The position numbers were made by a program, and so were the translations under genes. Shown here piece after piece: positions 27,634 to 36,133 of a stretch of 64,000 bases of DNA. The stretch comes from Bacillus_BD sp050389805. GTDB taxonomy: Bacteria > Bacillota > Bacilli > Bacillales > Cytobacillaceae. Numbering within the stretch: position 1 is the stretch's first letter; each line of letters begins with the position of its first letter. The notes under the pieces were generated by a model, which saw nothing but the letters and a program-made list of their open reading frames with translations, was not told the DNA's origin and searched no databases. The stretch is taken from contig NZ_CP130945.1 in the NCBI RefSeq assembly GCF_050389805.1, positions 3,906,001 to 3,970,000 on the forward strand, in the 5' to 3' direction.

Positions 27634-27755
27634 CAAATTCGCCCGTCGAATTTGCGTCCGGATGTAATCCCTCATCTTGCTCGAGAAGTTACCATTAAAA
27701 AATCCGAGACATCCGCCGGAGGCTTAATTTCAATAAGCCAGAGTTTGAACCACAC
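27634..27755. repeat. dispersed element family E, copy A
   Basis: It starts with the hairpin CAAATTCG-CCCGT-CGAATTTG and then GCGTCCGGAT, and ends with ATCCGAGACATCCGCCGGAG, then GGCTTAA and an AGCC..GTTTGAACC tail. The same blocks appear at 43662-43825, and the left end appears inverted at 54683-54713. It lies between comN and spoVB, in the upstream region of both genes. It has no ORF. Confidence 0.7.
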
Positions 27756-27869
27756 TAAATTGATAAAAGCTGGCATTTACCTCACCACTTTTAAAAAGTG
27801 GTAAACCGTTGTACCTGTCGCAAGCTTTCAGTAAAAAAAACATTACTGAATGTAAGTTAAAATTCGTAG

Positions 27870-27899
27870 TCATGCTTTGTCCACCTGTAAGCATATAAA
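27870..27899 (+). promoter_or_regulatory. possible sigma-E promoter of spoVB
   Basis: TCATGCT, 15 bases, then CATATAAA resembles the sigma-E pattern (KMATATW - 13-15 - CATACAHT) imperfectly. spoVB is under sigma-E in B. subtilis, so the position is sensible, but the -35 match is weak. Confidence 0.35.
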
Positions 27900-27945
27900 T
27901 AATTGTATATTATTTTACCTTTTTTGAGAAGGCAGGAGAATGCAG

Positions 27946-29535
27946 GTGTCTAAGTTTTTAAAAGGGACGATGATTTTATTAGCAGCAGGGCTTGTCACAA
28001 GAGTACTAGGCTTTATCAATCGCATTGTAATCGCCCGTTTTATTGGGGAAGAAGGCGTTGGTCTTTATATGATGGCGATGCCGACCTTTATTTTAGCCAT
28101 TACCATCACCCAAATTGGATTGCCTGTTGCCATTTCGAAAAACGTAGCAGAAGCCGAAGCGATTGGGGATAAAGGCAAAGTCAAAAAGATTCTAGTCGTT
28201 TCATTAGCAACGACGCTTACTCTTTCGGTGATCTTTACCCCACTTTTGTTCTTTTTAGCCCCAGTGTTAGCGCAAACGCTCTTCACAGATGAGAGAACCT
28301 TATATCCTTTACTGGCGATTGCACCTGTTGTGCCTGTGATTGCGATATCATCTGTTTTAAGAGGATATTTCCAAGGCAAACAAAATATGAAACCAGCAGC
28401 CTTGTCCCAATTAATTGAACAGGTTGTCCGCATAGCTTTAATTGCTTTTTTAACAAGAGCCTTTTTGCCCTATGGAATCGAATATGCCGCAGCCGCTGCT
28501 ATGTTTTCATCTGTAATTGGTGAGTTAGCATCCCTTCTTTATTTAGTAACAACGTTTAAATTAAAAAAGAGGTTTCCTGTACGAAAGAATTTTTTCTCTT
28601 ATGTTAAATCTGGAAAAAACACCTTTAAAGAACTCATGAGTATCGCCCTGCCGACTACCGGGAGCCGAATGATTGGTTCGCTTTCATGGTTTTTCGAACC
28701 GATTGTCGTTGCCCATGCACTGGCTTTAGCAGGAGTTGCTACTTCTATGGCAACAAAGCAGTACGGGGCACTAACGGGATTTGCACTCCCATTGCTTATG
28801 CTCCCATCTTTTGTGACACATTCGTTATCGACATCACTCGTTCCAGCCATTAGTGAAGCCAATTCACAAAACAATATGCGATTAGTAGAGTATCGGCTCC
28901 AACAAGCCCTTCGTTTTGTCTTTATTTCAGGTGGACTAGCTATCGTGGTTTTATACATCCTAGCCGATCCGATCATGGAAGTCATGTATGGTTCTACAAG
29001 TGGGGCACAATTTATTAAACTAATGGCTCCGTTTTTCCTATTATATTATTGTCAAGCACCCTTGCAAGCCACCTTACAAGCGTTAAATCTAGCAAGATCT
29101 GCAATGATTAATAGTCTAATTGGGGCCGTTGCGAAAACCACTGTGATTTTCCTATTAGCAAGTCAGCCTACTTTTGGGATCAATGGAGTGGCAATAGGAT
29201 TATTAGTGGGCTTTGTTTTAGTCACGTTTCTTCATTTTGCAACCATTATCAAATCCATTTCCTTTACTTTTTATATCCGTGACTATGTAAAAACAATCCT
29301 GGTAATACTGGCTTCGGGCTGGTTTGGTCATTGGGTATTTCAAATCCTGCCAAACAATCAAACACTCGTTATAAAGGTTATTGTTGTGGCATTAGCCGTT
29401 AGTTTGATCTATCTGATCCTTGTCTTGCTACTTGGATTGCTTCACAAGGATGAATTAAACAGAATTCCATGGATTGGTCCAACTTTAGCAAAGTTTGCGA
29501 TATTTGGACAACCCCACTCAACATCAAAACGATGA
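27946..29535 (+). CDS. spoVB: stage V sporulation protein B (SpoVB, MOP-family flippase)
   Basis: About 529 residues with 14 predicted membrane segments, a MATE/MOP-type exporter (GTMILLAAGLVTRVLGFINR at the N terminus, RFIGEEGVGLYMM near 35). SpoVB is needed for spore cortex peptidoglycan synthesis, probably by flipping lipid-linked precursors in the mother cell. AGGAG lies only 1 base from an ATG at 27940 but 7 bases from the GTG at 27946, so the GTG is preferred. It is on the plus strand with its own upstream region and terminator. Confidence 0.93.
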   Translation: MSKFLKGTMILLAAGLVTRVLGFINRIVIARFIGEEGVGLYMMAMPTFILAITITQIGLPVAISKNVAEAEAIGDKGKVKKILVVSLATTLTLSVIFTPLLFFLAPVLAQTLFTDERTLYPLLAIAPVVPVIAISSVLRGYFQGKQNMKPAALSQLIEQVVRIALIAFLTRAFLPYGIEYAAAAAMFSSVIGELASLLYLVTTFKLKKRFPVRKNFFSYVKSGKNTFKELMSIALPTTGSRMIGSLSWFFEPIVVAHALALAGVATSMATKQYGALTGFALPLLMLPSFVTHSLSTSLVPAISEANSQNNMRLVEYRLQQALRFVFISGGLAIVVLYILADPIMEVMYGSTSGAQFIKLMAPFFLLYYCQAPLQATLQALNLARSAMINSLIGAVAKTTVIFLLASQPTFGINGVAIGLLVGFVLVTFLHFATIIKSISFTFYIRDYVKTILVILASGWFGHWVFQILPNNQTLVIKVIVVALAVSLIYLILVLLLGLLHKDELNRIPWIGPTLAKFAIFGQPHSTSKR

Positions 29536-29557
29536 CAAAAATAAATGTCATCGTTTT
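29526..29557. terminator. bidirectional terminator between spoVB and the DUF421 gene
   Basis: AAAACGATGAC and GTCATCGTTTT form a perfect 11-bp stem; it serves both converging genes. Confidence 0.88.
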
Positions 29558-29562
29558 GACGT

Positions 29563-30204
29563 TTATAAGTTTTTCTCATCAATGTAAAACTCTCTGTCCT
29601 GATAGCTACAGAAAGAAATGTCACTAATATTTTTATATCCTTTTTCCTCTAATTTTTGCAACAGCCAATCCTCAGACTTTTGAATTCGCTTTAAATGATC
29701 CTTTTGAATGACACCATCAATAATAAGAGGCAACGTTAAATCTCTACCCTTTAGTTCTTTTTTCAACACTGATAATTTTCCAGAGGGTTCTAGAATGGCA
29801 AATTCCACATCGGCAATGTTGCGAATGTCCTTTTCACGAAGTTGCTGAAGTAGGTCATCAAAATTATATCGTTGCTTACGCATCGCGTGTTCGTCAATTT
29901 TACCATGATTGATGATAATGGTTGGGGAGCCATCGATTAAGTCTCTAAACTTTTTACTTTTTAAAGACATTCTTGCTGTTGAAATTTGAATAAACATTAA
30001 TACTACTATCGGAACAATATAATGGATCGTCATTGTATTTGAATCGTCAATCGCCATTACAGCCATTTCAGCGATCATAATATTGACGACTAAGTCAAAG
30101 ACACTTAATTCACCAATATCCCTTTTTCCCATATAACGAAACACAATTAAAATGATCAAATACATAATGATTGTACGCCACAACATCGTAAATAGACTAT
30201 CCAT
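29563..30204 (-). CDS. yrbG: DUF421 membrane protein (YrbG/YetF-like)
   Basis: 213 residues: three N-terminal membrane segments including VFRYMGKRDIGELSVFDLVVNIMIAEM, then a cytoplasmic domain with the DUF421 core GSPTIIINHGKIDEHAMRKQRYNFDDLL. YetF/YrbG proteins are linked to spore germination or stress in Bacillus, but the molecular role is unclear. The ATG at 30204 follows AAGGGGG and gives MDSLFTMLWRT; an upstream in-frame ATG is less well placed. Position beside spoVB matches B. subtilis yrbG. Confidence 0.88.
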   Translation of the reverse strand: MDSLFTMLWRTIIMYLIILIVFRYMGKRDIGELSVFDLVVNIMIAEMAVMAIDDSNTMTIHYIVPIVVLMFIQISTARMSLKSKKFRDLIDGSPTIIINHGKIDEHAMRKQRYNFDDLLQQLREKDIRNIADVEFAILEPSGKLSVLKKELKGRDLTLPLIIDGVIQKDHLKRIQKSEDWLLQKLEEKGYKNISDISFCSYQDREFYIDEKNL

Positions 30205-30342
30205 TTCACTTTGCCCCCTTAAGATAATCACCTGTTAGTTTGTGCAGGATTAAGATTTTTATGAAACCAAAAAGTATTGATTCTATATTTGAGGTTGGAC
30301 GAATAAGCATGTACAAAGAAGATCTGAAGGGAGAGGTTTGCG

Positions 30343-30732
30343 ATCGAAGGGTCAAAAAAGTTAGGAAGTGCCATTTTATATGGGATGCTTACAATTTTTA
30401 TTATAGCGATCATTAGCAGTATTATATTTGCCTTTATTTTAAGATTTACATCCCTACAAGAATCATCTGTTCAATACATTATTACAGCTATCTCTTTTAT
30501 AGCCTTATTTGCCGGTGGTTTTATGGCTGGAGGAAAAGGGCAACAGAAGGGCTGGTTGTTAGGAGGCTTAACGGGGTTTGCGTTTTCGCTGATTGTCTTT
30601 TTTTATCAATTTTTAGGTCTTGATCGGCTCTTTAGTTTCGAGCAAATCATCTATCATGTTTGTTATATTTTAATCTGTATGATGGGTGGGATTCTTGGCG
30701 TTAACATGAGTGGCAAATCTAGAAACAATTAA
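30343..30732 (+). CDS. yrzE: TIGR04086-type small membrane protein (YrzE-like), likely non-ATG start
   Basis: A four-segment membrane protein (IIAIISSIIFAFILRFTSL, YIITAISFIALFAGGFMAGG, LLGGLTGFAFSLIVFFYQF, VCYILICMMGGILGVNMSG), like YrzE of B. subtilis. The first ATG at 30385 lies in the middle of the first hydrophobic segment and has no ribosome-binding site. Upstream in frame the sequence continues IEGSKKLGSAILYG, and AGGGAGAGG stands 6 bases before an ATC at 30343. No ATG, GTG or TTG fits. So either an AUC start is used, or there is a base error. Function is unknown. Confidence 0.75.
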   Translation: MEGSKKLGSAILYGMLTIFIIAIISSIIFAFILRFTSLQESSVQYIITAISFIALFAGGFMAGGKGQQKGWLLGGLTGFAFSLIVFFYQFLGLDRLFSFEQIIYHVCYILICMMGGILGVNMSGKSRNN

Positions 30733-30768
30733 AAACAGAAGGCGATTATCCCGCCTTCTGTTTTTTAT
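30730..30768. terminator. bidirectional terminator between yrzE-like gene and yajC
   Basis: AAAACAGAAGGCG and CGCCTTCTGTTTT form a perfect 13-bp stem. Confidence 0.9.
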
Positions 30769-30773
30769 TTGTA

Positions 30774-31046
30774 TTAACCTTGAGCAGACTCTACCACTTC
30801 ACGTACTGCTGATTTGTCATATGTAAGACGACTTCCATCTCCACATTTAATAACAATTTTACCCTCATCTACAGCATCAACGATTCCATGTAGGCCGCCG
30901 ATTGTAACTACTTTATCACCTTTTTGCAAACTGTTTTGCATCGACACCACTTGCTTTTGTCTTTTTTGCTGTGGGCGAATTAAAAGGAAATAAAATAATA
31001 CAAACATTAAAATAATCGGTCCTAAAGTACCCAGTAAACCTTCCAT
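30774..31046 (-). CDS. yajC: preprotein translocase subunit YajC
   Basis: 90 residues: one N-terminal membrane anchor (GPIILMFVLFYFLLIRPQQKRQK) and a small cytoplasmic domain (GDKVVTIGGLHGIV). YajC associates with SecDF in the Sec translocon. ATG follows GGAGGAGAAAG. It lies 35 bases downstream of tgt, the order conserved across bacteria. Confidence 0.95.
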   Translation of the reverse strand: MEGLLGTLGPIILMFVLFYFLLIRPQQKRQKQVVSMQNSLQKGDKVVTIGGLHGIVDAVDEGKIVIKCGDGSRLTYDKSAVREVVESAQG

Positions 31047-31080
31047 CTTTCTCCTCCTTTCACGTTAACTTTATAGGAAT

Positions 31081-32220
31081 TTAGAAGTTTTTCGCGTTTG
31101 GCATATTAAAGCCATATTGCTCAAAAAATTCTTCTCTAAAGTCTCCCAAACGATCTTCTCGAATCGCTTGTCTGACTTGTTCCATTAATTTTATCAGAAA
31201 ATGTAAGTTATGATAAGATGTTAATCGAATTCCGAATGTTTCATCACAACGAATTAAATGGCGAATGTAGGCACGGCTGTAATTACGGCAAGTGTAACAA
31301 TCACAATTCTCATCAATCGGACCGAAATCTTTTGCATATTTCGCATTTTTGACAACTAATCGACCATTGGATGTCATTAGCGTTCCATTTCTGGCAATTC
31401 GGGTCGGCAATACGCAATCAAACATATCGATTCCTCGTATAGCTCCGTCGATTAGGGAATCTGGTGAACCGACCCCCATTAAATAGCGCGGCTTGTTAGC
31501 CGGCAATAATGGTGTTGTAAATTCTAACACTCGGTTCATAACATCCTTTGGCTCTCCTACGGAAAGACCACCAATCGCATAACCCGGAAAATCCATTGAT
31601 ACAAGATCTTGTGCACTTTGCTTTCGTAAGGCTTCGTACTCACCGCCCTGAACAATTCCAAATAATCCTTGATCTTCTGGTCGTTGGTGTGCTTTTAAGC
31701 AACGCTCCGCCCATCTTGACGTTCTTTCCACTGACTTTTTCATATAATCATATTCGGCTGGATATGGCGGGCATTCATCAAACGCCATCATAATATCGGA
31801 CCCAAGGGCATTTTGAATGTCCATTGCTTTCTCAGGCGATAGAAAAAGTTTATCTCCGTTTAAATGATTACGGAAATGGACACCTTCTTCTTCAATTTTA
31901 CGAAATTTACTTAAACTGAACACTTGGAAACCACCAGAGTCAGTAAGAATGGCACGATCCCAGTTCATAAATTTATGCAATCCGCCGGCCTCTTTTACAA
32001 TATCATGACCTGGTCGTAACCACAAATGATATGTATTACTTAAGATAATTTTTGCGCCCATTTCTTTTAGTTCTTCCGGTGACATCGTTTTAACCGTAGC
32101 TAAAGTACCTACCGGCATAAAAATAGGCGTTTCAAATGAGCCATGCGGGGTGTGAACACGACCGAGTCTTGCACCTGTTTGTTTACATGTTTTAATTAAT
32201 TCATATGTTATTGCAGCCAA
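31081..32220 (-). CDS. tgt: tRNA-guanine transglycosylase (queuosine)
   Basis: 379 residues. Tgt swaps G34 for preQ1 in GUN-anticodon tRNAs. Active-site aspartates are in AILTDSGGFQVFSL near 90 and DMFDCVLPTRIARNGT near 265. The zinc ligands are in CDCYTCRNYSRAYIRHL near 310-325. The start is TTG at 32220 with AAGGAG 8 bases upstream; it gives MAAITYELIKTCKQ, the family N terminus. An in-frame ATG further upstream would add about 20 unrelated residues. It follows queA. Confidence 0.96.
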   Translation of the reverse strand: MAAITYELIKTCKQTGARLGRVHTPHGSFETPIFMPVGTLATVKTMSPEELKEMGAKIILSNTYHLWLRPGHDIVKEAGGLHKFMNWDRAILTDSGGFQVFSLSKFRKIEEEGVHFRNHLNGDKLFLSPEKAMDIQNALGSDIMMAFDECPPYPAEYDYMKKSVERTSRWAERCLKAHQRPEDQGLFGIVQGGEYEALRKQSAQDLVSMDFPGYAIGGLSVGEPKDVMNRVLEFTTPLLPANKPRYLMGVGSPDSLIDGAIRGIDMFDCVLPTRIARNGTLMTSNGRLVVKNAKYAKDFGPIDENCDCYTCRNYSRAYIRHLIRCDETFGIRLTSYHNLHFLIKLMEQVRQAIREDRLGDFREEFFEQYGFNMPNAKNF

Positions 32221-32254
32221 AGAAAATACTCCTTTCAAAATAAAACACAAAAGA

Positions 32255-33283
32255 CTAGATGATAAGCATAGCATCCCCAAAACTAAAAAAGCGATAACGC
32301 ATCTTTACAGCGGTGTTATAAGCATGTAATACATGATCTCGACCAGCTAAAGAACTAACAAGCATAATCAATGTCGATTTCGGAAGATGAAAGTTTGTAA
32401 TTAACCCATTAATCGCTTTAAACTCGTATCCCGGGTAGATAAAGATATTGGTCCATCCACTCATCGCTTTGAATCTTCCATCACATGCCGAAGCAATCGT
32501 CTCGAGGGTCCGAGTGGAAGTTGTGCCAACAGAAATAATTCGACCACCCGATGATTTCACACCATTTAATATATCAGCCGTTTCTTCTGTCATTTGATAA
32601 AATTCCGAATGCATTTCATGTTCGTCTATGTCATCTACACTAACCGGTCTAAATGTCCCAAGTCCCACATGAAGGGTGATAAAAGCAATCTGGATACCAG
32701 CTTCTTTTAGTTCATTCAACAGTTCCTCTGTAAAATGTAGACCTGCTGTCGGTGCAGCTGCTGAACCTCTCTCCCGTGCATAAACCGTTTGATAACGATC
32801 TTGGTCGTCTAATTGTTCTTTGATATAAGGGGGTAAGGGCATCTCCCCAAGACGGTCAAGGATTTCATAAAAAATCCCTTCATAATGAAACTCAAGAATT
32901 CTACCACCATGGTCAAGCTCTTCCATACAAACAGCTGTTAATAGCCCTTCACCAAAGTGAATTTTTGTTCCCTTTTTTATTCGCTTTGCCGGTTTAACAA
33001 GGGTTTCCCATGTGTCACCTTCTTTTTGCGTTAATAGTAGAACTTCTACTTTGGCACCTGTTTCTTCTTTTTCACCAAAAAGTCGAGCAGGTAGAACTTT
33101 CGTGTCATTTAGAACAAGACAGTCCCCTTCTTTTAAATACGTTTTAATGTTTTTAAAAACATTGTGTTCGATATCTCCGGTTTCTTTATTTAACACCATT
33201 AACCGGCTGCTTGACCGGTCTTCAAGTGGTGTCTGTGCAATTAATTCTTCCGGTAAATCAAAATCAAATAAATCTACTTTCAA
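32255..33283 (-). CDS. queA: S-adenosylmethionine:tRNA ribosyltransferase-isomerase
   Basis: 342 residues. QueA transfers the ribosyl part of SAM to preQ1-tRNA to form epoxyqueuosine. Characteristic stretches are VDLFDFDLPEELIAQTPL at the N terminus, RGSAAAPTAGLHFTEELL near 178 and HVGLGTFRPV near 215. The best start is the TTG at 33283 (MKVDLFDFDLP), after GGGTGACAGGA. With tgt downstream it forms the queuosine end-stage pair. Confidence 0.96.
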   Translation of the reverse strand: MKVDLFDFDLPEELIAQTPLEDRSSSRLMVLNKETGDIEHNVFKNIKTYLKEGDCLVLNDTKVLPARLFGEKEETGAKVEVLLLTQKEGDTWETLVKPAKRIKKGTKIHFGEGLLTAVCMEELDHGGRILEFHYEGIFYEILDRLGEMPLPPYIKEQLDDQDRYQTVYARERGSAAAPTAGLHFTEELLNELKEAGIQIAFITLHVGLGTFRPVSVDDIDEHEMHSEFYQMTEETADILNGVKSSGGRIISVGTTSTRTLETIASACDGRFKAMSGWTNIFIYPGYEFKAINGLITNFHLPKSTLIMLVSSLAGRDHVLHAYNTAVKMRYRFFSFGDAMLII

Positions 33284-33309
33284 TCCTGTCACCCACAATT
33301 CTATACGGT

Positions 33310-33516
33310 TTAACGAAACTTCCCTAAGAAGTAAAAGATTAACGATAGCACAACACTTAAAATAATGGAGGTCATAATTGGAAAATAAAAGGTTGTATTT
33401 CCTTTTTTGAATACAAGGTCCCCTGGTAGCTTTCCAATTTGAATAAATTGCATCAGTAATCCAATAATAAAAATCACTACACCAAGGAGCATTAACATTT
33501 TTCCAATTCCGGTCAT
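33310..33516 (-). CDS. small membrane protein, DUF2905
   Basis: 68 residues with two hydrophobic segments (MLMLLGVVIFIIGLLMQFI and FPIMTSIILSVVLSLIFYFL) and the DUF2905 core IGKLPGDLVFKKGN between them. Its ATG overlaps the ruvB stop by 4 bases, so translation is coupled to ruvB. Proteins of this family commonly lie beside ruvB in Firmicutes. Function is unknown. Confidence 0.85.
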   Translation of the reverse strand: MTGIGKMLMLLGVVIFIIGLLMQFIQIGKLPGDLVFKKGNTTFYFPIMTSIILSVVLSLIFYFLGKFR

Positions 33517-34514
33517 TTACCAGGCACCTCCATTCCTAAATGTTGGTAAGCTAAATGAGTCACCATTCTTCCTCTAGATGTCCGTTGTAAAAATCCAATT
33601 TGTAACAAATATGGCTCATAAACGTCTTCGATCGTATGTGATTCTTCCCCAATCGTTGCCGCGATGGTTTCGAGTCCAACAGGTCCACCACGAAACTTCT
33701 CAATAATCCCTCTTAATAATTTATGGTCAATATGGTCTAACCCTAAACGATCAACTTGAAGCTGCTCTAATGATTTATTCGAAATTTTTTCATCAATGGT
33801 GCCATCTCCTAATACTTGCGCGAAATCACGGACTCGCTTTAACAAGCGATTGGCAATCCTCGGGGTTCCGCGAGAACGGCTTGCAATTTCAGCAGCAGCC
33901 CTCGGATTAATTTCAGTCTGTAATACCTCAGCAGTACGAATGACAATATCCTGTAATTGGTCGTTTGTGTAATATTCAAGGCGGGCATGTACGCCGAACC
34001 GATCTCTCAATGGAGCAGATAGAGAACCGGCTCTTGTTGTAGCCCCAATTAAAGTAAAGGGCGGCAAATCAAGTCTTACAGACCTCGCTTCTGCTCCCTT
34101 TCCTATGACAATATCAAGACAGAAATCTTCCATGGCTGGATATAATACTTCTTCAATGGCTCTTGGAAGGCGATGGATTTCATCAATAAACAAAACATCC
34201 CCTGGTTCAAGTGTGGTTAAAATAGCCGCTAAATCTCCTGGGCGTTCAATAGCTGGACCAGATGTTGTGCGAATATTAACACCCATTTCGTTGGCAACAA
34301 TGATGGCGAGGGTTGTTTTTCCGAGACCGGGTGGACCGTAAAGAAGAACATGATCTAGGGTTTCCCTACGGAGCTTGGCCGCTTCAATAAAGACAGTCAA
34401 GTTTTCCTTCACCTGATCTTGACCAATATATTGTTTTAAGCTGGTCGGACGAAGACTCGTTTCAAACGATTCTTCTTCAAAGCCGGCTTCACTTGAAATA
34501 ATTCTATCATCCAT
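33513..34514 (-). CDS. ruvB: Holliday junction branch-migration ATPase RuvB
   Basis: 333 residues, AAA+ motor that forms hexamers on DNA with RuvA. Walker A LLYGPPGLGKTTLA near 58, Walker B LFIDEIHRLPRAIEE near 108, sensor 1 LIGATTRAGSLSAPLRDRF near 155, and a C-terminal winged helix (GFLQRTSRGRMVTHLAYQHL). The ATG at 34514 follows GGGGGTG by 9 bases; an upstream in-frame TTG is less likely. It follows ruvA with a 41-base gap. Confidence 0.97.
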   Translation of the reverse strand: MDDRIISSEAGFEEESFETSLRPTSLKQYIGQDQVKENLTVFIEAAKLRRETLDHVLLYGPPGLGKTTLAIIVANEMGVNIRTTSGPAIERPGDLAAILTTLEPGDVLFIDEIHRLPRAIEEVLYPAMEDFCLDIVIGKGAEARSVRLDLPPFTLIGATTRAGSLSAPLRDRFGVHARLEYYTNDQLQDIVIRTAEVLQTEINPRAAAEIASRSRGTPRIANRLLKRVRDFAQVLGDGTIDEKISNKSLEQLQVDRLGLDHIDHKLLRGIIEKFRGGPVGLETIAATIGEESHTIEDVYEPYLLQIGFLQRTSRGRMVTHLAYQHLGMEVPGK

Positions 34515-34555
34515 TTTGGGCAGCACCCCCAAATTTTATTTTCGAAACAAACCCC

Positions 34556-35167
34556 TTAGGATTTAAGTAGAAGCTGTAACCCTTTTCTTATATACTGATC
34601 GGTTGATAGGTTTTCTTTCTTTAATTGTGTTGAAACTTTTTTAATTTCTCTTTCTGAATACCCGAGTGCCAGTAAGGCTAGAACTGCCTCATCAAAATCC
34701 CCATTCCCAGACTCTAACTCTTTTTGTTGATCTGCGTTAAATAAGTTAGGAAAATAATCTGGTAGTATATTTGGAAGCTTTCCTTTTAAATCAAGAATTA
34801 TTTGTCTTGCTGTTTTCTTTCCTACTCCAGGAAATTTTATGAGAAATGCCTCATCTTCATTTTCAATAGCTTGAACGACCTGCCCTGGTTCACCTGAAGC
34901 TAGAATGGCTAGAGCTCCTTTAGGACCGATCCCCGTTACACTTAATAATTTCGTGAAAAGCAGCTTCTCTTCTCTAGATTGAAAACCATAAAGAGCAAAA
35001 ATATCCTCACGAACATAGGTATACGTGTAAATAATTTTCTCTTGCCCAAAATCATTCGTATAGGAATATGGATTGGGAGTGGTAATTTGATAACCAATCC
35101 CATTATTCTCAATGACAATGTATTCTGGATGAATATATTGAACTTTCCCTTTAATAAATTCGTACAA
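34556..35167 (-). CDS. ruvA: Holliday junction-binding protein RuvA
   Basis: 203 residues. It has an N-terminal OB domain (YEFIKGKVQYIHPEYIVIEN), two HhH motifs (LLSVTGIGPKGALAIL near 72 and FPGVGKKTARQIILDL near 112) and a C-terminal RuvB-binding three-helix domain (EAVLALLALGYSEREI near 160). The start is TTG at 35167 with AGGAGAG 8 bases upstream. The ATG six codons earlier has no ribosome-binding site. It is the first gene of the ruvA-ruvB-DUF2905-queA-tgt-yajC run. Confidence 0.95.
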   Translation of the reverse strand: MYEFIKGKVQYIHPEYIVIENNGIGYQITTPNPYSYTNDFGQEKIIYTYTYVREDIFALYGFQSREEKLLFTKLLSVTGIGPKGALAILASGEPGQVVQAIENEDEAFLIKFPGVGKKTARQIILDLKGKLPNILPDYFPNLFNADQQKELESGNGDFDEAVLALLALGYSEREIKKVSTQLKKENLSTDQYIRKGLQLLLKS

Positions 35168-35212
35168 TTTCTCTTCTCTCCTCATAAATCACTGTTCATC
35201 ATTTTACCACGT

Positions 35213-35293
35213 CATAATGGGCAGTAAAATCCCACCCTAATATTTAAGAGTATCACAAATTCTACTCTTAGTGGGATATAACTGCCCGTAATG
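35213..35293. repeat. 81-bp interrupted palindrome upstream of ruvA
   Basis: Nested inverted repeats: CATAATGGGCAGT (35213-35225) with ACTGCCCGTAATG (35281-35293, 2 mismatches), ATCCCAC (35229-35235) with GTGGGAT (35271-35277), and TAAGAGTA (35245-35252) with TACTCTTA (35263-35270). The whole would fold as one long hairpin. It ends 46 bases before the ruvA start. It lacks a T-run, so it is not a simple terminator. Confidence 0.7.
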
Positions 35294-35395
35294 TCCTAAA
35301 ATAAAGAACTACCTATCATTGGAAAACCACCACTGATTTAAGTTTCACCTTATCATACAATAGTTTTTCAGGGATGAAAACCGTTTGATCAAAAC

Positions 35396-35427
35396 CAAAA
35401 AAGAACCGATTGATCGGTTCTTTTTTA
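35396..35427. terminator. terminator at the bofC stop
   Basis: AAAAAAGAACCGAT pairs with ATCGGTTCTTTTTT. It overlaps the bofC stop codon and is symmetrical, so it can act in both directions. Confidence 0.85.
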
Positions 35428-35970
35428 ATTTGCTTGTTTTTCTTTTGAGTATGTTTTAAAGGTTTCTAATACTTCTACGTATCGATCTTTTGTTTTGATT
35501 CGAATGCCATTTTTTAATTCTTCGCGTTTCCTACTTTCTAATTTACCTACATCAATTTGAAAGAAAGATTGAATGATATGAGATTTATAGGGTCTGCCAT
35601 TAAAAATCGTTAAAATTCCATCATCCGTAACACCAAAATATCCATTTGCCTTTAATAACGGGGAAATGTCATCAGCTTTCTTATGAAAGACCATTTTATT
35701 ATTTTCCATACCAATAAATTGCCAGTCCTCATACTTTGCCCAAAAATTCTCCATTGAGTAGATTGTTTCTGTGACCGTCTCTTCACTGATTTCTCCATCC
35801 ATATACAGACATTTTAAAAGAACGTCAACTGTAATCGGGGTTTTCTCTTCCTCAATTGTTCCCGTTTCCGCAAACGCATGGTGCTGTATTCCAAACTGGA
35901 ATCCTACTAATATAAGTATCCATATTATAATCGTACGAATAATAGTATGAATGAAACCTTCCGTTTGCAT
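35425..35970 (-). CDS. bofC: BofC, forespore regulator of the sigma-K checkpoint
   Basis: 181 residues with an N-terminal membrane/signal segment (TIIIWILILVGFQFGIQHHAFA) and a BofC-type body (LKCLYMDGEISEETVTETI; FGVTDDGILTIFNGRP). In B. subtilis, BofC is secreted from the forespore and restrains SpoIVB, delaying pro-sigma-K processing. That processing uses the spoIVFA/FB products, which are also encoded in this window. ATG follows AGAGGTGATCGTCT. It precedes ruvA as in B. subtilis. Confidence 0.92.
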   Translation of the reverse strand: MQTEGFIHTIIRTIIIWILILVGFQFGIQHHAFAETGTIEEEKTPITVDVLLKCLYMDGEISEETVTETIYSMENFWAKYEDWQFIGMENNKMVFHKKADDISPLLKANGYFGVTDDGILTIFNGRPYKSHIIQSFFQIDVGKLESRKREELKNGIRIKTKDRYVEVLETFKTYSKEKQAN

Positions 35971-36099
35971 AGACGATCACCTCTTTTATTAAAATCAAAA
36001 CACTAGAGATTATACATCTCTATTACATTCCTATTGTGACCATTTTTTATTTTCCTTATCCTAATTTTCGTTAAAACTATATATTTGAAAATTTAAATA

Positions 36100-36133
36100 C
36101 AAAAAAACGGGGATACTTCACCCCCGTTTTTAT
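36100..36133 (-). terminator. intrinsic terminator of the coxA-like gene
   Basis: AAAAACGGGG and CCCCCGTTTTT form the stem; it overlaps the end of the coding region and has A/T-runs on both sides. Confidence 0.82.
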
